A stretch of 45,522 nt of DNA from positions 1 through 45,522 of IMG/VR virus record IMGVR_UViG_3300048588_000260; one strand, 5' to 3'. How positions within the stretch are numbered: position 1 is the stretch's first letter; the number at the start of each line of letters is the position of its first letter. The notes under the pieces are model-generated. The model made no database searches, was not told the origin of the DNA, and worked only from the letters and a program-made list of their open reading frames with translations. This document shows, in pieces, positions 16,452 through 24,649 of the stretch. A program made the translations under genes and the position numbers. This stretch comes from a virus.

Positions 16452-16588
16452 AAGAACCTCACGTTCTTTTGGGCGTCACGCCCTTGGGGTGGGAGTCTGC
16501 GGAGAGCATCACGCTCGCCGGAGGGACGTTCCTCGCGTCTGCGTCCCTTTTTATGGGTGCGAAGTTACCGGACGGACGGCCTCACGCC
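16452..16588. other. Gap between coiled-coil and scaffold genes with weak hairpins
   Basis: 137 bp without a convincing gene. On the plus strand AGGGACG (16522-16528) and CGTCCCT (16542-16548) form a 7-bp stem followed by five T, which could terminate antisense transcription. A small GGGCG/CGCCC hairpin lies near 16469-16481. No promoter is seen. Confidence 0.35.
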
Positions 16589-17209
16589 TTACGGTCGGCA
16601 TGGAATCCCGAGCGGTGTGCTTTCAATGTGGTAGGCCACATCCTCGGGTCCCCCTTCGCCTCTCCGCCTCATTCTGGCCTGCAGCCGCTGGCGCGAACGC
16701 CGATACATTCGGCTGGCGGCGCGCGTTTCCTGAACGTCTTGCCACTTTTCGACCCACAAGTGGACGGCCAGAAAATAGGTTTTCCATCGGGAAATCAGGC
16801 GGTTGCGTTCGCGCTCGTGTTGCCGCGTGAGCCGCTCGCGCTCTTTATCGACCAGCACGCGCATAGTTGACGCGCCCGCCTCGTCGCCCCGGTCAATCCG
16901 CCGCGCGATTTCCTCGTCAAGCAGCGCCAGCAGGCTTCGGGTGAGCGCTTGCCAGTCCGCTACGTCGCGCGCCACCTCGAACGCGCTGCGGGCCGCCCCA
17001 GCTTGCAGGTCCGCGACCTGTGATTCGAGGGCCTTGACCTGCGTTCGCAGCTCCTTGGTCGCCTCCTGGACGGCTTGCGCGGTGCGTTTCGCGTCCGCGC
17101 GTGCCTTGCCGGGGATCAGGTGCTTGCGAACCTGCTGCATTTTCGCGTCCTGGCGCTTGGCCTCCTGGCGCTCGCGCATCTCGGCCTGGCGCGTCGCAAG
17201 GTCAACCAT
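16589..17209 (-). CDS. Coiled-coil structural or assembly protein, function unknown
   Basis: 206 aa from ATG 17209, chosen for GAGG 6 nt upstream and an 8-nt overlap with the preceding gene. It is almost entirely charged helix (RQAEMRERQEAKRQDAKMQ, KELRTQVKALESQVADLQ), very rich in Arg and Glu, with WKTYFLAVHLWVEKW near residues 142-156. It lies between the HExxH protein and the scaffold, so it may act in head assembly. No family recognised. Confidence 0.55.
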   Translation of the reverse strand: MVDLATRQAEMRERQEAKRQDAKMQQVRKHLIPGKARADAKRTAQAVQEATKELRTQVKALESQVADLQAGAARSAFEVARDVADWQALTRSLLALLDEEIARRIDRGDEAGASTMRVLVDKERERLTRQHERERNRLISRWKTYFLAVHLWVEKWQDVQETRAASRMYRRSRQRLQARMRRRGEGGPEDVAYHIESTPLGIPCRP

Positions 17210-17591
17210 TGAGCACCCTCGGGTAGTCATGCGGCAGGCCGCGATCCATTGCGACCAACAGGCTTGTGATCCGAACGATTGCGTTCTCCAAGATGATGGT
17301 CTCCAGGCGTTCGCCACTGCTGATCTTGGATCCGGCGAACAGGATATGCAGCAGCTCGTGAACGACCAAGGCTTCGACATCCAGCGTCGGCTGGAACGGG
17401 TCTGCAGGATGGTCGAGAGGGTCGAGCACCTGAATGTAGGCGTTCAGGTTTTCTACGACGAATCGGCAGGTCGCGTTGTTGTCTCCCATATCGAAGCCGC
17501 GGCCATAGCTCACCGCTATCGCCCACGCGCCGAGCCTCAGCCGCGGGGCCCACTTTTCCACTAGTGCTTTCAGGTCAGGTCGCTCACTCAT
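17202..17591 (-). CDS. HExxH putative zinc metalloprotease-like protein of the head module
   Basis: 129 aa, ATG 17591 overlapping the MuF stop. Residues 76-84 read VVHELLHIL, an HExxH zinc motif (H78, E79, H82), and E98 or E102 in the next helix could be the third ligand. The size is that of a minimal metallopeptidase or SprT-like domain. In the head operon it could trim assembly proteins or only keep the fold. Activity is inferred from the motif. Confidence 0.6.
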   Translation of the reverse strand: MSERPDLKALVEKWAPRLRLGAWAIAVSYGRGFDMGDNNATCRFVVENLNAYIQVLDPLDHPADPFQPTLDVEALVVHELLHILFAGSKISSGERLETIILENAIVRITSLLVAMDRGLPHDYPRVLNG

Positions 17592-18787
17592 AAGCCCGCC
17601 CTTTCGAAGGCCTCGGCCTCACGCTGCCGGAGTTCCTGGATGGTGTACTGCCGTCCGGATCGGTCTACAAAGTCCGGCAGCTTCAGGTCGCCGCGGCGGA
17701 ACAACTGCGCCCGGGTCTTGCCGAGCACGTCGTTCTGCGTGGCAACACTCTGCCGCGAAAGCCACTCCTGGTAGTTGGTGGTGGCTGGAACGCGGCCGAT
17801 GTTCTTCTCGACCCACTGCGTTCGGATCGATCCGATGGCCTGGTTGCGCTGCTGCGCGGTCATGTTTCGCCATCGGTCCCCGGCCTGCTCTTTGGCCTGG
17901 GCGCGGAAGTCGGCCAGGCGCTTGGTCGGGTTGCGCTTGTCGATCACGTAGGGCCGGTTGCCGACGATGGCCAAGCCGTTCAGGACCGGAGCCATGGCCG
18001 AGCGGCAATTCCAGTGGGCCGGAGGTCTGGGCCCGGATGTCGTCGGGAAGACCTGGCCGTCTCGCGCCATGCAAACCGGCGTGGTTCTGCCGTCGAGGGT
18101 CGCAATCCAGATCAGGCCGCTGATTATGTTCGCGTTCGCGTCGAACAGCTCTTCGCGGGCCGCGTTCGCGGTATGGTTGAGCGCCGTTCGCGCCATCGCC
18201 TCGGCGTCACGCCTGGAGGCCTGCAGGATGCCGTCGCGGAAGCGGTTCGCCCGGGTGCCACGGATCCGCCGCACAATCTGGTCGGTGGTCTCGCCTTCGA
18301 GGAAACCCATGCGAATCGCGGATTCCAGCCGTCGGTACTCGGTCTGCTGGAGGCTGCGCGCCCATTGCCGCATGATCTTTCCGGCGAACGGCCGCGAGAA
18401 CAGGCCGGCGCGTAGAGCGCCAGCCGTCGGCATGTTCAGCTCCAGAGCAATCGGCACCACGCCCTGGATGGCCCGCGCCTGGAAACCGACCTCGTAAGAG
18501 GCCAGCTCAATCATCTGCTGGCGCACTTCCGCGTCGATGGCGACATAGACCTCCTTACGAAGCTCGCGGATGCGCTCCAGGAGCTTCGCCATTCGTTCGC
18601 GGTCTGCTCGCCGCAGGGTGCGGCCTGGACTCGTGAATTGGTCGAGGCGGCGGCGGATTTCTTCAGCCAGCGCCGCCTCGCTGGCGTTGAGCAGGGCGAT
18701 CACGCCGCGCACGTTTCGCCCCTTCAACCGTTCCAGCCCGACCGCATGGCCGATTTCGATGTCCCTGAGATCATCGTTGGCTGGCAT
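17588..18787 (-). CDS. Minor head protein, MuF/SPP1 gp7-like
   Basis: 399 aa, ATG 18787, 2 nt after the portal stop. The C-terminal half contains the hallmark of phage head morphogenesis proteins: ARTALNHTANAAREELF, then TLDGRTTPVC and PPAHWNCRS (about residues 215-275). Such proteins bind the portal inside the procapsid. A C-terminal tail follows with helical, basic character. Confidence 0.85.
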   Translation of the reverse strand: MPANDDLRDIEIGHAVGLERLKGRNVRGVIALLNASEAALAEEIRRRLDQFTSPGRTLRRADRERMAKLLERIRELRKEVYVAIDAEVRQQMIELASYEVGFQARAIQGVVPIALELNMPTAGALRAGLFSRPFAGKIMRQWARSLQQTEYRRLESAIRMGFLEGETTDQIVRRIRGTRANRFRDGILQASRRDAEAMARTALNHTANAAREELFDANANIISGLIWIATLDGRTTPVCMARDGQVFPTTSGPRPPAHWNCRSAMAPVLNGLAIVGNRPYVIDKRNPTKRLADFRAQAKEQAGDRWRNMTAQQRNQAIGSIRTQWVEKNIGRVPATTNYQEWLSRQSVATQNDVLGKTRAQLFRRGDLKLPDFVDRSGRQYTIQELRQREAEAFERAGL

Positions 18788-18789
18788 CG

Positions 18790-20202
18790 TTATTCCTCGC
18801 CTCCCGGGTCAGGGTCGCCGAAGTCGCCAGCCGCGGGGCCTTCTACCCGCAGCAGCTCCAGCTCAGCGTCGACGTCGAAGGCGTCCGCGAGCACGCCATA
18901 CCGTTTCAGCTCCGACAGGTAAGTCTTGGTGGTGATCGCGCCCTGGCCCCAGGCCCGCTCAAGCGCCTGCAGCTCGGGCGCGCTGATCGTGACCGCGTCG
19001 AAATTGCTGTGGATGGTCGCCGATGGCGTCCGTTCCTCGCGAATCCCCATCCATCGGGCCGCGAAGACCAGCGCGCGCTCGACCGAATCCACCATGCGGA
19101 AAGCCATGGACTCCAGCGCCGAGGACTCCTTTCCGTTGTCGATGGCCGCGCCGGTGGCCGTCATATTGCCCGGCCGGCGCGTGATGAGGTCCGCGCCCAT
19201 CGTCGCCATTTCGGCCTTCAGGTCTTCGAGGTCCTGACGGCCGGATCCGATGGCGGCGCCGGAGTGCTCGACGTAGGCGAATTCAGCGTCCGGGTTGCTG
19301 GACAGCAGGAGCTGGTTCGGGCCGATGAGCACCTGGCCGTCGGCCTCGCGGCTGCTGAGGCCGGTGGCCGTCAGGATCGGGAATCGTGCCACCGACAGGA
19401 TGTTGCGCTGTTCGGTGGACGAGCGCCAGTGGGTGAGGTTGGCGTAGGCCAGGCTCAACAGGGGCGGCTTGGACCGCATGAACCCTTTCCGCTGCGCGTA
19501 GAACGTCACCAGAGGGACTTCTGGCATGGTCAGCGGCCCCTCATCGATCCGGACCCAGGACGTTTTCCCTCGTTCGCTGCGTTCCTCCCAGAGCTGGAAG
19601 GAGCCAGGCTCCAAGACGCGAATCCGGTTTACCAGGCGCTCCGTCCAGCCCTCGCGAACGACGACCGGCTCCAGGATGCGCGCGTGGATGATTCGCTCGG
19701 TCCCGTCCTGATAGTCGGCGTAGGCCGCCAGCAGGTTCTCGGGTGGAATGTGGACGAAGTAGGGCCGGGTCTGCAGCTCTTGATCGCGGCGAACCGGGCC
19801 CCGGACGCTCGGGTAGTCGATCAGCATGTGGGAGTGCCCCTTCGCGAGGGCATCCATGAACCAATTCCGCACAACGACGCTCAGGTGATCGCCCTGCCGG
19901 TTGGCGTTCTCGGCGATGAGCTGCAGCCGCGGGTCGCCATCCTGGGAGAGTGCGACCGGCTTCGCGAAGACCATGGAAACCATGTGTTCCAGGGTCAGCT
20001 CCAGGTAGTTGTAGAAGTGCGAGGACTTCAGCCTGCGCTCGTAGGCTTCGGGTTCCTCATGCTTGTATCGCGGCAGGTAAGTTTCGCGGGCCGCCTGCAG
20101 GGCGTCCGTTCCTTCGAGCAGCGTCGAGATGAGCTTCCACCGCTGGGCCTGGTCGGTCCAGGCCTTCGACGGGGTCGCTACCGAGAGATTGTCTGTAGCC
20201 AT
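18790..20202 (-). CDS. Portal protein (DUF4055 family)
   Basis: 470 aa, with stop-start overlap with terL and AAGGAG upstream. It begins with a short polar segment and then YLPRYKHEEPEAYERRLKSSHFYN and LELTLEHMVSMVFAKPVAL, characteristic of DUF4055 portals; SLAYANLTHWRSSTEQRNIL is in the middle (about 280-300). Forms the dodecameric DNA gate at one capsid vertex. Confidence 0.85.
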   Translation of the reverse strand: MATDNLSVATPSKAWTDQAQRWKLISTLLEGTDALQAARETYLPRYKHEEPEAYERRLKSSHFYNYLELTLEHMVSMVFAKPVALSQDGDPRLQLIAENANRQGDHLSVVVRNWFMDALAKGHSHMLIDYPSVRGPVRRDQELQTRPYFVHIPPENLLAAYADYQDGTERIIHARILEPVVVREGWTERLVNRIRVLEPGSFQLWEERSERGKTSWVRIDEGPLTMPEVPLVTFYAQRKGFMRSKPPLLSLAYANLTHWRSSTEQRNILSVARFPILTATGLSSREADGQVLIGPNQLLLSSNPDAEFAYVEHSGAAIGSGRQDLEDLKAEMATMGADLITRRPGNMTATGAAIDNGKESSALESMAFRMVDSVERALVFAARWMGIREERTPSATIHSNFDAVTISAPELQALERAWGQGAITTKTYLSELKRYGVLADAFDVDAELELLRVEGPAAGDFGDPDPGGEE

Positions 20203-21674
20203 CAGAAAGTGCTCCTTGAGGTCCTCGGGCGCTCATGAAGCACCCGGTATCTGGTTTCGTCGGCGATGTGATCCTCGGTCTTCGAGTTCACGTCGTCAGG
20301 GTCTTTTTCGTCGCGGGAGAGAACGGGAAAGGTCCGGATGAACTGCCGACAAGTGTTGAACACGAACAGCCTGGGGCCTTCCGGCCGGTAGACGTTGTCA
20401 AGGCGTTGCCGGATGAGCTGCCAGCCGTTCTTGCGGGTGCCGGTTGCCTTGTTTGCCGGGAGCCAATCGACGCCCTCGGCCAGCATGTCGTCAGCGATGC
20501 ACTGCCCGCCGGAGCGGGTGAAGATCTGGGTGTCAGCCGGGCCAGGCAGCACGCGAAGCCCCATGGCGGCCTCGCGCTCCTTGATGCCGCGCGCAATCTG
20601 GGCATTGGTCAGGTTCAGGCCCTTGTTGGGCGTGCCCGTCCAGCCGTACCACTCGGCGATGCGGAACAGGTCCCCGCGCCGGGTTGGCAATTTCGTGCCA
20701 TCGCGGAGGGTGGCATCGGTCCCGTCAGATTCCGCCCACCAGCCCACCGAGAACGGAGCCGATGAGCCCCAATCGAACGCGCGGTCCACGTACCAGCTCT
20801 TGGGAATCTCGAACGGCTGGATGACGTGATCGGCCTCCCGCCAGTCGGAATCAAACATGCCGCCCGATGTGATGTCCCAGGAGCCCTCGACCCATGCGGC
20901 GCGCCGGTTCGGGTCAGGATCCGTCAGCAGGCGCCGGACGTACTCGGGGTCCGTTTCGATCAGGATTCGGTTTTCCCACAGCACGCCCCGGATGGCGACT
21001 CGGGCGATACCTTCGCTGTCGTGGATCAGGTGGCCGCGCGGCGCGGGCGAGATGAATCGATCCTTCACCCATCCGTGGCCAGGCCCCCATGGGTTGGTTG
21101 TGCTCCGATAGTGCCTGGGCATGCCGGGGAAGGTGGACCGGCAGCAGGCCTTCATCATGTCGTAGAGTTCCGGGTCAGCCCAGGCCGTCAGCTCCTCCCA
21201 GCCAATCCATGGGTATTGGTGGCCGTGATAGCTCCAGTAATCTGTCTTGCGCGAGCCATGCCGAAACAGAAGCTGCGCGCCGTCTGGAAACCTCCACTTG
21301 AAGGTGGACTGAGACTCAAGGAACCGAGCGCCCGGGAAGATGCGCGGGAAGTATTTCCGCGAGCGGGCGATCAGGTCCTCAAAGTCCTTGTAGTAGCGGC
21401 GGAACAGGATGCCGCGCCAGTTCTCGCCGAATCCGCGGCCGACGAACTGGGCAAAGTCCATCAGGAGCGCGTCGGTTTTGCCTGGGCCGCGCGTGCCCTC
21501 GTAGAGGGTTTCATAGACCGGGCAAGACAGGAAAAGCCCCTGGGAGCCAGGCTGTGGGCTCCAGATCACCTTCCCGTTGGGCGCGTAGAGCGTCGGGCGT
21601 GGCTCTTTGATGAGCCTCGCCGACGATACGCTGGCGTTAACCGGCGGTACGCCAGCGTTCACTCTGGAAGCCAT
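20202..21674 (-). CDS. terL: Terminase large subunit
   Basis: 490 aa, ATG 21674. The ATPase motor has a Walker A-like EGTRGPGKT at 59-67 and a Walker B-like stretch ending WIGWEELT near 155. The RNase H-like nuclease domain starts with DRAFDWGSSAP near 290, with further acidic residues toward DHIADETRY near the end. It cuts and pumps DNA into the head together with the small subunit encoded just upstream. The first 20 codons contain an unusual DNA inverted repeat (separate entry). Confidence 0.92.
   Translation of the reverse strand: MASRVNAGVPPVNASVSSARLIKEPRPTLYAPNGKVIWSPQPGSQGLFLSCPVYETLYEGTRGPGKTDALLMDFAQFVGRGFGENWRGILFRRYYKDFEDLIARSRKYFPRIFPGARFLESQSTFKWRFPDGAQLLFRHGSRKTDYWSYHGHQYPWIGWEELTAWADPELYDMMKACCRSTFPGMPRHYRSTTNPWGPGHGWVKDRFISPAPRGHLIHDSEGIARVAIRGVLWENRILIETDPEYVRRLLTDPDPNRRAAWVEGSWDITSGGMFDSDWREADHVIQPFEIPKSWYVDRAFDWGSSAPFSVGWWAESDGTDATLRDGTKLPTRRGDLFRIAEWYGWTGTPNKGLNLTNAQIARGIKEREAAMGLRVLPGPADTQIFTRSGGQCIADDMLAEGVDWLPANKATGTRKNGWQLIRQRLDNVYRPEGPRLFVFNTCRQFIRTFPVLSRDEKDPDDVNSKTEDHIADETRYRVLHERPRTSRSTF
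21628..21658. repeat. 10-bp inverted repeat at the start of terL
   Basis: ACGCTGGCGT and ACGCCAGCGT, perfect arms separated by 11 bp, lie within codons 6-16 of terL, where the protein is low-complexity (VNAGVPPVNASV). A packaging start site or small-terminase binding site is a possible role, since such sites usually lie in or next to terminase genes. Inference only. Confidence 0.4.
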
Positions 21675-21676
21675 GC

Positions 21677-22090
21677 TTAGAGGTCTGCCGGTGGGCCGGA
21701 CGCCACCTTCGCATGGTGATCCTCGGACTGTTTGGCCCAGTCCTCAGTGTTGACGGCCTGAGGCACCACCAGGACGCCGTGCAAGGTTCCGCCTTCCTCG
21801 ATATCGTGCTCATGCTTGACCTGGTCGGATTGGCCCAGGAGGTTCTTGCCGAGGAAAATCTGCATCGGTACCGAGCCGTTCAGCGCGGTCTTCCACTGCA
21901 ATCGTCGCAGCGTCATCTTGCCCTGGGCGCGCCCCTGCTCCAGCGCCTCCAGGAAGGCCTCATCCTGCTTGTAGGTGGTCACCGTCCGGCGCGAGACACC
22001 CAGTTCGGCCGCGATCTCTTCGTCCGTCGGGTGGAAGCGCCCCATGAGGCGAACCTTGTCGAGGTCGATCTGTCTCTTTTTCCTGGGCAT
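21677..22090 (-). CDS. terS: Terminase small subunit
   Basis: 137 aa, ATG 22090, 3 nt after the methyltransferase stop and 2 nt before terL. The N-terminal helix-turn-helix (FHPTDEEIAAELGVSRRTVTTYKQD, about 19-43) should recognise packaging DNA. A charged helical middle forms the oligomeric ring, and the C-terminus is polar. Confidence 0.85.
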   Translation of the reverse strand: MPRKKRQIDLDKVRLMGRFHPTDEEIAAELGVSRRTVTTYKQDEAFLEALEQGRAQGKMTLRRLQWKTALNGSVPMQIFLGKNLLGQSDQVKHEHDIEEGGTLHGVLVVPQAVNTEDWAKQSEDHHAKVASGPPADL

Positions 22091-22093
22091 CGC

Positions 22094-22750
22094 CTACAGC
22101 TCCACCACGTAACCAGCGAACTCGGCAAATCGGAAGAACTCCGCGCCGTCGAGGGTCTGCAGCTCGCGGAGACTCAGCGGCCGCTGGATTCCGGCCAGGC
22201 TCAACTCCTTCGTCATGATGCTGGCTGGCTCCGCTCCCGCCCGCTGCTTGCAGGCAAGGGTGAGCCGCCAGAGCGCGGTTGAAAGGTATCCTCCGGCCGG
22301 CTGGATTTTGTCCACTACGATCAGCGCGCCCCCGGGCCGGATCTTGCTTTTCAGTCGCGGGATGAGCTTGGCCCGATCCGTCGGCGGCAGGAACATCAGG
22401 CTTAGGAAACAGATCACGACATCGCAGGCCTGATAGTCGAAGGCCCTGGCGTCGGCCAGCACGACGCTATGGCGCTCGCCTTTGCGGTATCGCGTGACCA
22501 TTTCCTCGCTTGCTTCCACGCCCACCAGGCGCGCGCCGCGAGCCTTCAGCGTGGGCTCCAGGGCCGCGCCCAGGTTGCCCGTGCTGGCGCCGATGTCGTA
22601 AACCAGCCCGCCCTCCGGGATATAGTGGCGCGCGATTTCAACGGTCGCCATGGTGACCAGCTCGTACCACGGCAACTGCTCGCGGACGTGGGCGTCGAAG
22701 CCGTCGGCCACCTCCGGCCGCTTGAATGTCCAGTCCTTGGGGATCTCCAC
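22094..22750 (-). CDS. SAM-dependent methyltransferase (CmoA-like class I)
   Basis: 218 aa, GTG start at 22750 with GGAGG 6 nt upstream. Motif I is VYDIGASTGNLG (50-61), with the acidic end of strand 2 at VGVEAS and ADARAFDY later. The N-terminal FDAHVREQLPWYELVTM resembles CmoA-type enzymes that act on tRNA wobble uridine and bind SAM derivatives. As first gene of the late operon it may modify phage DNA, RNA or a small molecule; the substrate is not determinable here. Confidence 0.8.
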   Translation of the reverse strand: MEIPKDWTFKRPEVADGFDAHVREQLPWYELVTMATVEIARHYIPEGGLVYDIGASTGNLGAALEPTLKARGARLVGVEASEEMVTRYRKGERHSVVLADARAFDYQACDVVICFLSLMFLPPTDRAKLIPRLKSKIRPGGALIVVDKIQPAGGYLSTALWRLTLACKQRAGAEPASIMTKELSLAGIQRPLSLRELQTLDGAEFFRFAEFAGYVVEL

Positions 22751-22779
22751 AAAGCACCTCCAACTTTTTTTCGAAAATA

Positions 22780-22792
22780 GGTATTTTATACC
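22780..22792. promoter_or_regulatory. GGTA-N5-TACC motif (copy 1) between the divergent late and amidoligase genes
   Basis: GGTATTTTATACC ends just before the -35 of the plus-strand promoter. On the minus strand it contains TATAAA/TAAAAT, a possible -10 for the late operon without a good -35, so that promoter would need an activator. Two more copies of the 13-bp motif cover the -10 boxes at 22816 and 23712. Confidence 0.5.
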
Positions 22793-22821
22793 TTGACACA
22801 GCCCTCGGTTCGGTATATTCT
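22793..22821 (+). promoter_or_regulatory. Strong sigma70-like promoter of the amidoligase gene, predicted leaderless
   Basis: TTGACA (22793-22798), 17-bp spacer, TATTCT (22816-22821). The ATG follows after exactly 6 nt, so transcription should start at the A of the start codon. A GGTATATTCTACC motif (22812-22824) overlaps the -10, the right place for a repressor. Confidence 0.75.
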
Positions 22822-22827
22822 ACCTAC

Positions 22828-23682
22828 ATGAGCATCAACAACACATTCGGAATCGAAATCGAGATGGCGTCCATCCCGGACGGTTACAGCGCCCTGATTA
22901 ATGCGCTCCGCGCCAAGGGCGTCAGCGCCAGCTATGAGAGCTACAACCACAGCACGCGCGCTCACTGGAAGCTCACCACCGACGCAAGCTGCGGATGGGA
23001 ATTGGTCAGCCCGGTCCTGACAATCGGCGAAGACGCCTTCGAGGAAGTCCGTAAGGTCTGCGAGGCCCTGAATGAGTGCCGCGTGGTGGTCAATCGAAAG
23101 TGCGGCCTGCACGTTCACATCGGTGCCGCTCACTTCAATATCCGGGCGCTCAAGAACTTCGCCAAGAACTATCTGAAGTTCGAGGACTTTTTCGATGCGA
23201 TCATGCCCGAGAGCCGCCGCCGCGATAACAACCGCTTTATCGCCAGCCACCGCTCACGCTTCGGCGCTTACGATTCCGAGGCCGCCATCGCGACCGGGTT
23301 CAACCGGATCACCGAAGCCACCGACCTCCGCGCCCTGCAGATCGTCATGCAGCCGAACCGGGAAGCCTACTACGCAGTGAGCGAGCCGAGCCGGTACTAC
23401 AAGCTGAACCTCACCGCGTTCGGACGCTATCAGACGGTGGAATTCCGCCAGCACTCAGGGACGACCGACTACCGCAAAATCCGCAACTGGGTCCTTCTGC
23501 TGAACGAGTTCACTCTGAAGTCGGCAGTCGGCGCGCCGCGCCCCCGGAAAGCGACCAGCCGGGTTTCCACCGGCGAAGCGATGAGCCGCTTTTTCACCAT
23601 GTTCGGCATCGCCAAGGAACAGCGCGATTTCTACCGCGCCCGCTTCGCCGAACTGCACCGCAACCCACAGGCCCAGGGCTAA
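22828..23682 (+). CDS. Putative amidoligase (COOH-NH2 ligase, glutamine synthetase-like fold)
   Basis: 284 aa from ATG 22828; an upstream in-frame extension to 22726 is rejected because it crosses the promoter. Family signatures are FGIEIEM at 7-13, a Cys-Gly-Trp-Glu segment (TTDASCGWELVSP) at 50-62, CGLHVHIG at 92-99 and VEFRQHSGT near 212-220. These match the predicted amidoligase family, which is thought to join amino groups to carboxylates using ATP. Two cyclotransferase-like genes follow, as reported for this family in comparative genomics. The substrate (peptide tag, cell wall or metabolite) is unknown. Confidence 0.85.
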   Translation: MSINNTFGIEIEMASIPDGYSALINALRAKGVSASYESYNHSTRAHWKLTTDASCGWELVSPVLTIGEDAFEEVRKVCEALNECRVVVNRKCGLHVHIGAAHFNIRALKNFAKNYLKFEDFFDAIMPESRRRDNNRFIASHRSRFGAYDSEAAIATGFNRITEATDLRALQIVMQPNREAYYAVSEPSRYYKLNLTAFGRYQTVEFRQHSGTTDYRKIRNWVLLLNEFTLKSAVGAPRPRKATSRVSTGEAMSRFFTMFGIAKEQRDFYRARFAELHRNPQAQG

Positions 23683-23688
23683 TCGCCC

Positions 23689-23717
23689 TTGACCTCATCA
23701 AGCCGATACGGTACAAT
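23689..23717 (+). promoter_or_regulatory. Sigma70-like promoter of the cyclotransferase genes with GGTA-N5-TACC motif
   Basis: TTGACC (23689-23694), 17-bp spacer, TACAAT (23712-23717). GGTACAATATACC (23710-23722) covers the -10. The mRNA leader would be about 15 nt with a purine-rich ribosome site before ATG 23739. Confidence 0.75.
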
Positions 23718-23738
23718 ATACCCAAGAGAGCGAGAACC

Positions 23739-24170
23739 ATGAGCAACCAAAGCAACCCCACCGCGAACCGCGAACTAGTCTTCGTCTACGGAACCCTGAT
23801 GCGGGGATTCGGTAATCACCGCGTCATGCGCTACGCCCAGGGCGAGCTGCAGGCGCGCGCCACGGTCCCAGGCGAGCTGATCCACCTGGGCGGATACCCG
23901 GGATTCCGGCGCGCCCCCAAGGGCACGGTGCACGGTGAGATTTATGCGGTACCGCCCAGCGGATTCGGCCCGCTCGATTCCCTTGAGGGCGTCCCGAACC
24001 TTTACACCCGCGAGCGCATCCAGGCGACCACCGAAGACGGCCAAACGGTCGAATGCTGGATCTACGTCTACGCCCGAGACGGACGCTACGCCTACGGCGT
24101 CCTGGAGAGCGGCGACTGGCGCGACGAAGAGGTTAATATGCTCATCCGGAGCGTCCAGGAGATCGACTGA
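23739..24170 (+). CDS. Gamma-glutamylcyclotransferase-like protein (AIG2-like) 1
   Basis: 143 aa. Residues 14-23 VFVYGTLMRG form the substrate-binding loop of the GGCT/AIG2 fold; LDSLEGVPNLYTRERI contains the conserved acidic position (Glu) near 82 and WIYVYA follows. Such enzymes release 5-oxoproline from gamma-glutamyl amines or peptides. Right after an amidoligase it could reverse or edit the isopeptide product. Overlaps the next gene by 1 nt (TGATG). Confidence 0.85.
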   Translation: MSNQSNPTANRELVFVYGTLMRGFGNHRVMRYAQGELQARATVPGELIHLGGYPGFRRAPKGTVHGEIYAVPPSGFGPLDSLEGVPNLYTRERIQATTEDGQTVECWIYVYARDGRYAYGVLESGDWRDEEVNMLIRSVQEID

Positions 24171-24649
24171 TGGCCCGGTATTACATGGCCTACGGGTCCA
24201 ACCTGAACAAGGCCCAGATGCGCTTTCGGTGCCCCCAGGCGCGCCCCTATCGGGCGCTCCTGCTCTCCGACTTCCGGCTCGACTTCCGCACGGTCGCCGA
24301 CATCACCTACAAGCAGGGCGCGAATATTGCCATCGCCCTCTACCAGGTCACGGCGGCCGACGAGCGCCAGCTCGACCGCTTCGAGGGTTTTCCCTGGAAG
24401 TATGGCAAGCGCGAATTCCCGTTTGAAATCACGAACGCCGACGGCAGCACGGAGCGCGTCGACGGGTTCTTCTACTACATGAACGGCGGCGCGATAGCGC
24501 CCCCACGGCGCGAATATGCCGAGCGAATCGGCCGAGGGTATCAGGACTGGGGCCTCCCGGTCGATCTACTCCAGCGCGCCATCAAGCGCTCGCAGCGCGC
24601 CATCTACAAGTCAGCCAGAAAGGAACTTCAATGGCAGGGCCTGATCTAA
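24170..24649 (+). CDS. Gamma-glutamylcyclotransferase-like protein 2
   Basis: 159 aa. YMAYGSNLN at 5-13 is the diagnostic GGCT loop, and LDRFEGFPWKYGKREF near 66-82 holds the expected catalytic Glu. It differs clearly from its neighbour, so the pair is not a recent duplication. Together with the amidoligase it suggests synthesis and turnover of a gamma-glutamyl-type linkage. Confidence 0.85.
   Translation: MARYYMAYGSNLNKAQMRFRCPQARPYRALLLSDFRLDFRTVADITYKQGANIAIALYQVTAADERQLDRFEGFPWKYGKREFPFEITNADGSTERVDGFFYYMNGGAIAPPRREYAERIGRGYQDWGLPVDLLQRAIKRSQRAIYKSARKELQWQGLI

Noticed and set aside
22726-22827. N-terminal extension of the amidoligase from an upstream ATG
   Set aside because: The extension crosses the strong promoter and operator motifs and lies in the ribosome site of the divergent gene; the family start FGIEIEM fits ATG 22828.
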